DNA of 64,000 nt, taken from contig VWZP01009168.1 of NCBI GenBank assembly GCA_013396995.1, positions 248,001 through 312,000 of the forward strand, in the 5' to 3' direction. A program made the translations under genes and the position numbers. Source of the DNA: Dicaeum eximium. Its lineage: Eukaryota > Chordata > Aves > Passeriformes > Dicaeidae. This document shows, piece after piece, positions 1 through 12,000 of this stretch. The notes beneath the pieces were generated by a model, which worked only from the letters and a program-made list of their open reading frames with translations, was not told where the DNA came from and did not search any database. The number at the start of each line of letters is the position of its first letter. Within the stretch, counting starts at the first letter, position 1.

Positions 1-675
1 AGCCATCATGAAAGGATTCTCTGGATGAAGCTAACCTATAGGACTGATCCCTTCCTGTCCATGTTGCCCCTCATGTGGATATAAAACATTGAAAAATCAT
101 GATTTACCAAACTAATAGATATTTCTCATGTCCTAACTACATGATGCCCATGGGGTCTCCAAGCTGCAATTCCATCTCCTGGAAGTCCCGAATGTCTCAA
201 AAGTACAAATGCATCTCTTCCAAAGGTGCAGAGAGTGCAGTGACAGCTCCTTGGAGATGCCCAGCCCTGCTGATGTGCTGCTGTGCTGGTTGGAGCCCAG
301 TGGGAGCAGCCAGCTCCCCTCAAATTGGCCGGCAGCGCAGACCAGTTCGGCTCATGTGCATGTGAAATATATGCTGTATGTAATGCCAAACTTGGACAGC
401 ATTTTGGCTGGCTTCTGGGGAGCTGGATAAAGAGTCTCACCACTTCCTTTTTGTTTTGTTACTACCCTGACAGCCCTTCAGGCAAGTGCTCTATTTTTAT
501 TCGACATATATGCACATGGTCCATTTTCATGTGCGTGTTCTTAGGAATATATTCCTGCTCTGTCTTGCCCTCCCTTGGAAGGCTGCTGCCTACAGCTTCT
601 CCTAGCAAAATGAAATCTCAGGGAAAGTCCAATGAAGTTAAAATGCTGCACAGCAAATTTATTATTGTTTTTATA

Positions 676-822
676 GGCCCCTGTTCAGGAAAGTACTTAA
701 GTATGTGCTTAAGTCCTATTAAAATCATCAGGACTTAAGAACATGCTTAAAGTCAAGCATATACTTCCTCTGAATTGGGATGTATTTCAGCACATGCTTA
801 AATGCTTTCCTGAACCAGAGCC
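676..822. repeat. Short palindromic repeat with terminal inverted repeats
   Basis: The left end reads GGCCCCTGTTCAGGAAAG and continues TACTTAAGTATGTGC. The reverse complement of the right end reads GGCTCTGGTTCAGGAAAG and continues CATTTAAGCATGTGC, so arms of about 33 bp are inverted copies with few differences. Internal CTTAAG-rich segments (GTGCTTAAGTCC and GGACTTAAGAACATGC) are also inverted. The whole is 147 bp with no coding capacity. No clear target-site duplication is visible. It resembles old non-autonomous palindromic elements I recall from turtle and crocodile DNA, but I cannot name the family. Confidence 0.65.
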
Positions 823-3807
823 ACAGTCAACAAGTGTCCTGTGATACACAGGGCTTGTGAGACAAGATTTACTTCTTACCTAAGACCTACCAGTGCTGCT
901 CTATGAATGTGCAGTTCTTAGTTTGCCTCTTGGTTGGTGGCACTCCAAAAAGCTCACTGGATTTTGCATTTGGATGAGAAGTTGGGAAAGAAAAAAAAGA
1001 CAAGAAAATGAAAAAAAAAATAACCCTTACTAAAGCAATACCTTGGCATGTCTGATCTCGTGTTGCAACCCATGGTTTTTTCCCCTACAATGGAGATTTG
1101 TGCTATTGTGTGTGTGGCATAATTACTAAGACAGATTTTTTTTTTCTTAATAACACAATAAATAGGATATTTCCTGGCCTGCTTTGCGTTTCCAATAGGA
1201 TTTTCACTTCCCCTTTGGGTTCTGAGTGTAAGGAGAGTAAGTGTCAAAAGGCAGGAGCTTTCCCAGTTTTAAAACAGAGAGGGTGTAACCATGTGTAATG
1301 TGAGCCTTGAGTTTGATTGTAGGAATGATGAAATCAAATCCCTCCTTAATCCTTACTGGGAAACATTGAGGTGAATTAGACTGCTTTTTTTGTTAACTTG
1401 TTAAAATCTTTTTGAAAAAAATGTGTTCTAATGTCATCAAAAATATCTCCTTGCTTTACCCCACAGTCTAACAGACCTCTGGACTATGTGCAGAGTGACC
1501 TCAATGCAGTGAAAAATGAAAGGAGAAGGAGGATAGATAAACCCAAATATATTATTTGCCTGGAAAAACTCACAGTGCTTTGCCATATGCAATTCTTTCC
1601 AGTGCTGCCACTTTTAATCTACATGCTTAGTCATTATTAATGATGGTGTATTTCTTTGAAGTTCTGTATTTTGGGAAAAACTGGAACTTGTCTTTTTTCC
1701 TCCCTTAAGGTTAGTTAAAATAATAGACAGTTGTCTGTGTGTATTGCATGCACCAGTTGGCTTATTTTTGGAATATGTGAGGAAATTTATTCCAGTTGTT
1801 TCATTTATAGCAAAGTATTAGCTTGAACTTGAGAAGAGCTCCTTGTTCACATTGTTCAGCTGTGCTGGACAGTAGTTGGAGGCTTTTGATACTGCCATGA
1901 CATCACAAAAAATACTTGACACAGGTTCATAAAATGACTGAAACTATTTTTTCTCCCTCCTGAAACCACCTAAATTTTGTCAATTGATAATGTGTTCATG
2001 CAGCCCCCACACATGCACACAAATGTCATTAAGGTTTAATTAATTCACTAAAAATAGCTGAACTGTTTAAGGAGGAGCACCTTATAATTAATAAAGGAGA
2101 ACATGTTGTTCATTCTTGCCATTACTCAGATAGAGGGAGGCAGCTGGTCTGACAGGAGGCTTTTCCTGATGTGATTATACTGAGTTCCAGGGCAGGACCT
2201 TGCATTGCTTGGTGTGAAGGACAGAAACAGCTGGAGACTAAGTAGAAAAGCATACTTTTTGAGTAGGTAAACGAATAAAATTTTGTTTGTGGGAAGCAAT
2301 GGGAGCAGAAAATGCCATTTCCAAGATGGAGAAATGTAAGTCTCCAGAAATTCTGTCTCCAAAAACTCAGGACTTTTTATTGCTGGGGTCCGCGTTCAAC
2401 CCACTTAAAACTAAGGCACTCACTGGATTCAGTCAAAGTGAGAGGTGGACAGGTTCATCTTTCAGATGTGCATCTTGGCCTTGCCCACACAGGAGACATT
2501 TCCTTGGGCACCCAAGTTAAACTTCCCTGGGGTGAGGAGTGATTGGCCAAAGAGTCTCACCCAGCAAATCCTCAAATCTATTATACTTTAGATTTTCCAC
2601 GGTCACTATGGGAATTTGCCTTTTCAGGTGAGGCTCTTTTCAGTTGGGAGTGCCCTTTAATAACTCTGTCTCCTTTATCCTAGTGCCCACAAAGCCTCAA
2701 GTCTGTCCCTAGCTGCAGTCTTTTATTCAGAATTGTCAGTACTGTCCCTAGTTGCAATCATTATATCAAAAATATCCAATATTACTGGCAGGGAGAGTGC
2801 ATATGTCACCAACTTGCTTCATTTTATAAGTGCTTCATCACTTTTACTGTGTTTCAGGGAAACTGCATGAGAAAGCTTTTGTGAAAAACAGCAGGGATAA
2901 ATGGTGGTTCTCCAGCTTCTCAATTATTTGTTCTTTTCCTTCCATCCACTGCTTGAGTTCTTGATCTTGATGAACGTATTATTTAATGCCTGCTTTTCTG
3001 AGCCCTTACCCTTGGACAAATATGTAACAGATTTTTATTTAGGCACTACTGGGGTGCTTTAAGAAAGCTGTTTTTCTTTGAAGCTCAGAGTGACTAAGCC
3101 TGGGAAGTTTTCTTTCTCATCTCCTCCTGGTAGTTAATAGACTTCACAGGAGGTCTCAAAACACTCTGATAAGCCTTTGAAGTTGTTACCTACTAAGGTT
3201 TTGCTCTTTCTGAGTGCTGAACGTTGAATTACCGACTGCTGTTAGAAGCAATGAGAAAGGATTCACAAAACCAACAGAGCCTTGCCTATAATTTCACAGA
3301 AAAAGAGCTGAATATAACAGATAAATTGTGTTGCTGGGGAGATTTTGATTCTGTTCCCTCCTCTGTCACCAGTTTGCCTTGTGATTTGTGGTAGCATTTT
3401 CAGTTATGACAGTCACATGAGATCAAAACCCATGAGTCAGTCTCCACCCAAATCATGAGCCTGGCTTCCAGATCCCAGAGCTTTGAACAGAGATCATACC
3501 ATACTTTTTCTTTAGTTTATCTTTTGTTTTTGGAATTTCCTCTGCCTAATCCCAATGTGTCTCTAGCAATAAATGTTTCCCATTGCTTTGGGAGTGTTGA
3601 GAAGGAATTTTGACCATTTGGGACTGTTGGAGGCCTCGTTTCACCTACACAATTAATTTTATTTTTGATCACCAAGTCAGCCTTATTTCCTCCAGATTTC
3701 ACATTTTCTTTCTTTTCTCTATGACGTCTACATCTCTTACCCCACACAATCCATCACTTCTGTTTCTTCCTTGTCATTATCATTCTTCTAGGCACATGGT
3801 ATAATTC

Positions 3808-3900
3808 TTGGGAATGTCCTTTGCTAAGAGTTGGACTCAGTGATCCTTGTGGGTCCCTTCCAACCCAGCAGATTCTGTGATTCAGCTGAGTCTATGATTG
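3808..3900 (+). mobile_element. CR1 LINE 3' tail fragment
   Basis: The stretch reads TTGGACTCAGTGATCC, GGGTCCCTTCCAACCC and then ATTCTGTGATTC, the diagnostic end of avian CR1 elements (3' UTR plus octamer repeats). It is heavily 5'-truncated, with no reverse transcriptase remnant. Confidence 0.75.
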
Positions 3901-5977
3901 TGTGTTTCAGCTGCTTTGTCCCTCCTTTAGTCCTCTGGTCTGGAGATGGTTTTTCACCATTCCCTTGAAGGACAGAGAATGTATAAGAAGATGCAGGTCT
4001 GGGTAATCCTTAATCTTTGCATGAGAATAAACAAATGAAGAGAGCAGGGAAATTGTGTTCCTGTGTCTTTCCTGAAAACAAAAAAAAAGATGAAATTGGG
4101 ATTTATGACAAAGATGGTGAAAAAGATCAAGGGGGAGTTTGGTGTCATATTGCTGTTTTCTCCTATAGCATTTGCTGTTTTTCAGGAAGGGCAAGAAGTC
4201 AACAGCTCCTGGCAAAGGTTTAACAAGCAAAATCCAAATCAGAAAATGTGACTTTGCAGTAATTAAGGCATGCACTATGGTGGTGCTTAGTATTCCCATG
4301 GTGCATTGTTGCTGTAGCTGTGAAATTTGCAGAACAGAGCTAATGATTAAATTCATTAAATTTTGCAAAACTAGGCTTCTCACACCTCAGGTAGATGGGA
4401 AATGCATCTTCTCTTACTGATCCTCATGCCCTACCACTCTTTCACCCACATTGTTTGTTGATCCTTGCATATCCCATGTGCCAGACATATTGCAGATCTA
4501 TAACTTCAAGTAAAACTGCAGCCAGACTGTTCCCCCAATATCCAAGTACCTCTAGAGTCTGAGTGCTTGAAACTGAATCTGAACCCAGATCAAAGCTCTT
4601 TACACAGCTCTGAACTTCATGTCAGGTTGTCTCCAAGCCTTGAATTCACACTCTCCCCATAGTTTGGTGACAGGAAATCTGGAATTTGTTTTTAAACCCA
4701 GAATTGTCAAAAGTTGCATTCAAGACATGAGAAAGATTCTTGATGCTCACCAGAAAATCTTTTGGCTGAACATTTCACAGGCAAGGCCGGAATTTGTACC
4801 AACTGGACATATCTCAAAATGTTCCTAGTTGTGCTGGGGATGTTTCACAGAGCTGCAATAATTAGAAGAGATTCGTTCTTTAATACAGAGAAATGCTACC
4901 TCACAGCTTGAATATATTAATAAGAGAAAATTTATGAGAGCCAACAGAGTAATATAATAATTATAATTAGGATAAGTAATATTGTCTCCAAAGGAAAAGG
5001 GCATTTATTTGCTTAGCTCTTTCATCAGCCATTTTCGGACACACACTGTGCTTAAAACGCAGTTATGCAATCCATGCGGGTCAGCAACGGAAGGTTGGTT
5101 GCTTCACCAGGATTATAAGAATCTTTTAAACACAATGGTACCACAAATTAAAATGGAAATCTATCAAAACAATTATCATCCTGAAAGCTTTGGCCACAAG
5201 CATAATTATTGTAGAAGGATATTGTCCTTGGCCGCAGCTTTGGCTCAGTTCAGCTGGTGTTATTTGTATCCCTCCATGGCTCAAAGTTAGAGTTTGCATG
5301 GCTAAGGACCATAAATTTTTAGAAGAAAAAATAGGCTGTTCCTCAATGCTAACACTAGCAGTTTTGTGTTGTTGTGTAGTGGTTTGTAGGCAATTCATTA
5401 GACCCTAGAGATAGGCACAGACTGAAACCTGCCTTGAACCTTGGAAGTATTCAGATGGAGATTTCTGTCTGGACCTGGCTGTTTGTGTCTGAGGCAGCTG
5501 TTGATGTGAACAAGAACCGGTCTATGTCCAGAGTTTTTGGGTTTAACTCTAAAGTATATGTTTTACATAGTAAAACAGTGAAGCAGGTATTGAACTGATA
5601 TAAACTGCAGTCTACAGACCTAAATAAAGCAGAAATCAGGTCCTGAGTGTGCCCACCCTGTCCATGAGGCAGGCAGTCCTGTAGGGATGCCAGTAGTTGA
5701 AAGAACACCCTGATGGATATTGCTTGCCATCAGCAAGGGACACATCTCCTTCCAAATGTCCTCAGGAGAGGCTCCATGTTGCATCCTTGAGCTCCTGACA
5801 AAGGCTGAATCCTGCAGTACCTCCATTCTTGTGTTGATGATAAACTATATTAAATAACAAGCACTGCTGGTTATTTTTAAAATGCTTATTTTTCTTTCAC
5901 CATCCAATTTTCCATCTTGAGGGAAGTAAATGAGTAACAAGTCTGAAATCCATTTTTCCTTTTTTTCCACCCCCCAG

Positions 5978-6087
5978 GCCGGTATAGATGGAGAAAGCAT
6001 TGGGAACTGCCCATTCTCCCAGCGTCTCTTCATGATCCTGTGGCTCAAAGGAGTTGTGTTCAATGTCACCACTGTTGATCTGAAAAG
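5978..6087 (+). CDS. CLIC5: CLIC5 exon 2 (redox-site / putative transmembrane exon)
   Basis: This 110-bp exon follows a pyrimidine-rich acceptor ending CCCCCAG and ends at donor AAAAG|GTAAAA. It encodes residues 22-57 plus two bases of Arg58 if the 21-codon CLIC5A exon 1 precedes it. It carries the glutaredoxin-like site CPFS, with the single active-site cysteine expected at residue 32. The hydrophobic segment after it (RLFMILWLKGVVFNVTTV) is the putative transmembrane stretch and is the alpha1-beta2 part of the thioredoxin-like domain in the soluble form. The 110-bp size is characteristic of CLIC genes. Confidence 0.97.
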
Positions 6088-9000
6088 GTAAAAATTGTTC
6101 TGTTTAATTGAAAATAGGTGTATGACCCAGTGTTTGCACTATAGAATAACCCCTCCAAGTTAAATCAGATTTTTATCTGGCCTAGAGAGCCTGTGGTGCA
6201 CAACAAAATAGTTGGGATTCAGGTTTGGCTGTTGTTTTTATTTTTTTCTCACTTGTGGAATGTTTTTATATTAAACAGGGTGCTTGGGGTAGTTTCAAAG
6301 TCTTCCAACCACAAATTACTGGAGAGGAAAAAAAAAGGCTGACCGATTTTGTAGGAACTATAAATATCTGTGCAACTACCCAACCATAAAGATTAGTGAT
6401 TTCATGACTTTTTCTCTGCTTGCAGAAAGCCAGCTGACCTGCACAATCTGGCTCCTGGGACCCACCCACCTTTCCTGACATTTAATGGGGAAGTCAAGAC
6501 AGATGTTAACAAGATTGAGGAATTCTTGGAAGAGACTCTTGCACCTCCAAAGTAAGACCTCCAGATTTTTTTTTCAGTCAATATTCCATTTCCTGGGAAT
6601 GAAAGATATCCTAAGAAGAGTTCCTAAAAAGTACTCCTTCCTACAACCTTTACTTACAGGAGTAGTATTTATTTATGAAACTTGCTGGCTTCAGTGAGAT
6701 GACTTCCATGTGTGAAGGTTACTTATGTGACTAATAACTGCAGAATGTTTTCTCTGTACACATTTCAGGATGCCCTTGTATGCAGAATTAAGGAGACCAG
6801 TACTAGAAAAAATTTGTAGGGGTCTGGTGGCCACATTTTGCAAAGCTAAAAATAACTTGGAATAGATGCTGAGAATTGCCACACAAAATATCTGTGCCAG
6901 GAAAAGCATTTTACAGTGAAAAACTGAAGGTTTCTGAGCTATATGGTGTGTTAGGAAGGTTGGAAGGGGAGCTGATTACAGAGGATGAGAGGCTCTGGAG
7001 GCAGAAAAGTGCTCATTATTCTAGTCAAGAAATGACAAGAGCCCATAACTGGAAGTTATAACTAAACTAATTCAGATTAGGAATAAGGCCCAGATTTTTT
7101 CAGTATGAAAAAGCTACCAATGAAAGGTTTAGATTTACCAGATATACCTTACTTAGTCAAACATTTTGGACTTAATGCAAGGATAATGGAAAAAAGAAAT
7201 AGTTGGCTTGTGAGTTGGACCTTAGAATCTATGAATCCATCAAATTTGGCTTGGTTCCTCATGGAGCATTTTACCTCCAAGTGAATCAGCAGCTATAGGC
7301 CAGTCCTGAGGCAAGAGATCAGAGATTTAAATTTTCTGTACTCTGCTCCAAGACCACTGAAGTCAGTAGGAGTCATTAGTTTGTGTTTATCTTTCAAATC
7401 AATATATTCCTTTTCACCAAATGTCTATAAAAAGCAATGCAGAGACTGGAACACTTATGTTTCTTCACCTGGTTAATCCTAACACCCTTTGCTATTCCAG
7501 CCTGGAGTACATTTTCAGAGTAGAGGATTAGACATGACTGCCATTCATAATGGAGAGATCTGGCTGCCAAACTCCCCTGCACCTTTCTGGAAATTTTTGT
7601 TTCCTTCTGATTTAAGGCTGGTTTTGGATTGTGGTTACATAAAGCACAAGTGCAATTACCTTTGCCTTGACCCCATCTCTGTGTAACTCCCCACACGCCT
7701 GCTCGACAGACAGATAGCAGATATGGTTAAGAGGGTCTTGCCAAGCTGTTGTTTTGAGATAATGAGTGTTAATTACAGTTCTTCACACAGGAGGTTTTTC
7801 TCTCTTCTTGTAAATGATATTTGCAGCCATTGCTGTGATGCTGGTAATGAGATGTTGCTCTTCCCACTGCTTTTGCCTGCCCAGGTACCCCAAGCTGGCT
7901 GCTAAGCACCGGGAATCAAACACTGCTGGAATTGATATATTTTCCAAATTCTCTGCGTACATCAAAAACACCAAGCAGCAGGATAATGCTGGTGAGTATG
8001 CCCATTGCCAAATGTACCAGGGAGTTTGTGTGCTTAGAAGTGGAAGAATTCTGCCATTTTCTCATCATTTTATTGTAAACTTTGTTCAGATGACATCAGG
8101 TACCGCTGCTGATCAGCTTGAGGTGGTGGTTAGGTGGACTCAACTCACATGTCCACCAGTGAATTAACTACATCTGTAAATAAAAGAGCCACAGAATGTT
8201 TGGTAGCCTCTTTACCAACAGCCATGGCATGACTTGTGTCCATACAGCCTAATTTCCTGACCAGAACAGGATCCCTAACTGCTTACTGGAAGAGGCTGGT
8301 GGCCTGTGCTACCTCCTCTTCTGCCCCAGCGCTGCTTAGAGGAGTGTGTGTTGACTGGACCCAAACCTGTGAGAGCAGCTCATGCTTTATTAGATGTTGC
8401 CATCAGGCTCTTGGCCCTCTGACCTTATGATTATGTTATGCTGTTATAGCTAATTTGCTCATATAAACCGAGTTGTATTGAGACATTCCATATAAAATAA
8501 TTAAAAGAAAGAAGTGAATTCAAGAAATGTAATTGCACTCTGTAAGCTCCAGATTTTCCTTTACATTTGTCTGTGAAAAGAAAGAGTCCCTCAGAAGCCA
8601 GATGCCATTCATATTTATATGCATCCCACACTGTCTTCTTAATAAAATTGCTGTTCTCCACATTCCTTTCCCCTCGCAGAGGCAAGACTTCAGCGAGTCT
8701 GAGCTCCTGTTGCTCCATAGTCCTGTCAATTTACACATCCCTATCCCTTGAGATGATCTAGTAGAATATTTGCAGTTATTCAGTGATGTACCTCCTCCCT
8801 CAGATTGCTGCTTTCACTGAGACCTAAGGCATGTTGAATACCATGGGCTTATATTGTATCATTCAGAAAACACCAGATTTTGCAGGTTCCAGCTCTGCCA
8901 CACATTTCATCTGTGCAATTGTATTTCATAGCCTGGGGCTGACCCATGAGATAAAAGTGGGTAAATGATGATTTATGTCAGATAACAATCTCCTCTGTAA

Positions 9001-12000
9001 TATTTTTGTGTGGTTAAGAGAAGGAAATAATTATAGTACTTCACTTCTCAGTGATGCTAAAAACTTGGGGGTGTTTTGTCTCATGCTAATGCGATGCTCA
9101 GCTAACTTTTATAGGAAGTTGTAAAAGGAAGATAAATTAAGAGTTAGACTAAACAGATGTAACAATGAAAGTAAAATATCTTGGCCTTTTACAAGGAAGT
9201 TTTATGGTCTGCTGTGCAACTGTAAATCTTCAGCTGTGCTACCCCACATGCACAGTCCCAATTCTTGCTTCTCAGTGACTGCAGTATTCAAATCCCTGGG
9301 CCCACAAGGGCTGGCATCTCAAGCCAGGAATAAATGGTTGTCCTAGAGGTGTTTGCATCTGGCCATAAGCAGAGCTGGAGTTCAAGGTCTGATATCCACT
9401 ATGGCAAGATAAGGAATCTAACCCTGCAAAGCACTCCACGTTTCAGAAGCTGCAGTATGATTAAAGAGAGCTTTCCCTAGTTCTGCATAACAAATTCTTG
9501 GTTTAGGTACACTTGTAAATGACAATTAAGCACACCAAAGTTCTAGAGACAAGAGCTGTTAAGCTGTAGGAGAGACACAATCTTTGTTCCCTGCAAACAT
9601 CCTCACTCCATTTTTGTTACCTGGTTCCTGCTCTTCTCTTATCCAGACACTGCAGTCTCTGATGTTCAACTTTCCTCTTCAAAGTAGAGGAAAACTTTTA
9701 GCTTAATTTTATTACAGCTTGAGTGCTGCACTGCAAGGAGAATAAAGCAGAGATGGGCAGAGTAGAACTGGATCTTTCTATCTATAACTATGTTCTTTCT
9801 ATCAATGAAGTAAGGTCCCTGGGACTGTCAGTGCAGACCTCAATTGCAGCAGAGTAATTGTTTGTCAGTTTTCAAGGGCAAAGGAAGAATGGTTTCTCCC
9901 TAATCCCAGGGATGTTTTACTCACCTTCTGTCCAGTTCATCTGAACAACAGCAGTTTGCCTGAAGGCTGATTTGGATGGAGGAGAATGTTAGTCAAAAAG
10001 TAGTTGTGTTAAATTTCTTGAGCTGTGTGCAAAGAGGAAAGGAGAGAATCACTGTGTACATATTTACTAATAAATCTATTTATTTTTGAATTTATGAATC
10101 TATTAATATTTCATAAATTTTTGTAAAATTGCAACACTGATTCAAAAGGGATCTGGGGCTCTAGTCCTGATCTGTTGTGTAGCATTTTACAACAGGTCCT
10201 GCTGCATTATTAAAAATAATAGAATAGAATCACAGAATCCCAAAATACCTGGGATCTGGAAATCTGGGATCTGGAAAAGACCTTGAAATCTTCAACCTTT
10301 GATCATGACCCTGTCAATTAAACCACAGCACTGAGTGCCACACCCTGTCACTTCTTGAATACTTCCACCACCTCCCTGGAAAGCCCATTTCAATGCTTAC
10401 CAAGCCTTTCACTGACTAAATTCTTCTTGATGTCCAGCCTGGTCTTCCTCTAGTACAGCTTGAGGCTTTCTATTTAAGTAAATAATTTTAATATTGTATT
10501 AATATTATACTTGATTATATTTATATGTTAAATACATTTCATACGTTCATTTTAGATACTGTAATATTATATTTGTATATTCTATTCTATTCTATTCTAT
10601 TCTATTCTATTCTATTCTATTCTATTCTAATATTTTTATTTTTTCTATATAACAGCAGATGCTCTGTGGCACCTGTATATAGTTCTGTGACAAACAAAAG
10701 CATTTTATAAACATAAAATACAATTACTTAGGTGAAGTCACTTTCCCTGTCTCCACATGAGCAGGTGAGATCCAAAAAGAACAGAGATTGCTGCTTGTAG
10801 TTACCATAAATGGTTTCTGTAGCTCCCAGCTCTGAGATGAAGGTTATGTGTCTCACAGTCATCCTCTATATCTGTTCCCAGCTCCAGCTGATTCCAGGGC
10901 TTGAGTTAATCTGGAAAGCCACACCAGTGACTGGAACATCAGTTGCATGTGATCCAAACACAAATAGAAGAAGAGTTGTTAGTAAATTAAAAATAGATTA
11001 TAGAACCCAGATTGTTAGATGAACAATAATTTTAATTTATTTTAATTGGCAATAGAGGCAGGGGGAGTGAGGGTGGACAGGAAGGCAAGGTGGCTGAAGC
11101 ACCAAACATCAAGTTGTTTAAATTATGTTCTCTTAACTCAGGAGTCAGGGAAGTGAATTCAATAAAGTGTGGGATATCAGGCTGGGAATTCGTGGCATCA
11201 GCCTGTCTCTGGCTGTGAGAGGTGTGAGTTAGGTGTAATTACGTGTGACCATTCCTTGTAGGGTACTGGTTTAGGACAGGTCTTGTGATGTGTGCAGTGT
11301 GAGCTCTCACCCCAGCCTGGGGCTGTTAGGGCTCTGTGGAAAAGTGACACAAAGTGGCTGGGACAATTAATGATAACTATGCAGCATGAGGGTACTGGAT
11401 GGGAGAATTGATTAGAATCTAATGTGCACAGAAGGGAAGTCCAAGCAGCTGTTCCTCTTAGCAGAGTTTGCAGCCAGGGCCATGGAGAAATGTCACACTT
11501 CAGGTGATGTCACTGCTGGCCATGTCACTGTGGTATTTCCTGTCCTGAGAGCATTGGCAAGATGGCACTGCTAACACAGCCTTTACATAGCTAAATGATT
11601 TTTTTCCCCCCTGATACTGGAAAAGTCAGTGAGGACAACAAGAGATTGGTAAATCTTTGTTTTACTGTCTGAGTCCTTGTATGTGAATGAACAGATGCAA
11701 GGATACATTTGTAGGTCTGTTTCTAAGATCGTGACACCCTCTGCTGGCAAATATATGAATGTATAAAGCAGCTTTGCACAAGCAGCTTTACAATCAGGAA
11801 ATATCCCCTTAACAAAACAGGGTTCTTTCTGTCAAGACAGTTTCCTCTTACAAATGTAACATTGTCAAAAGAGAAGTGTTTCATAGTAACCTATCAATTT
11901 TGACAAAGTTTTCATGGAAAAAATTATGTTTTTTCTGGATGAGTTAAATTTACTTTGAAGTAAAAATGCTTTAACATTAGAGAGAAAAATAGTGATTTTT

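Larger units (their letters stand above)
1..5977 (+). other. CLIC5: CLIC5 intron 1, 3' portion
   Basis: No exon, RNA gene or promoter can be supported here. The first exon or exons of CLIC5 must lie upstream of position 1. The stretch holds an old palindromic repeat at 676-822, a CR1 3' fragment at about 3808-3900, and short A/T tracts. It ends in the pyrimidine-rich tract and CAG acceptor of exon 2. Open frames here, the longest about 158 codons at 3907-4383 on the minus strand, lack any recognisable domain. Confidence 0.8.

Noticed and set aside
3907..4383. 158-codon open frame on the minus strand
   Set aside because: It lies in intron 1, has no domain, and its composition reflects T-rich intronic sequence.
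1..5977. CLIC5 first exon
   Set aside because: I looked for an ATG exon ending in an IELFVK-like peptide with a phase-0 GT donor and found none, so exon 1 lies upstream of the window.
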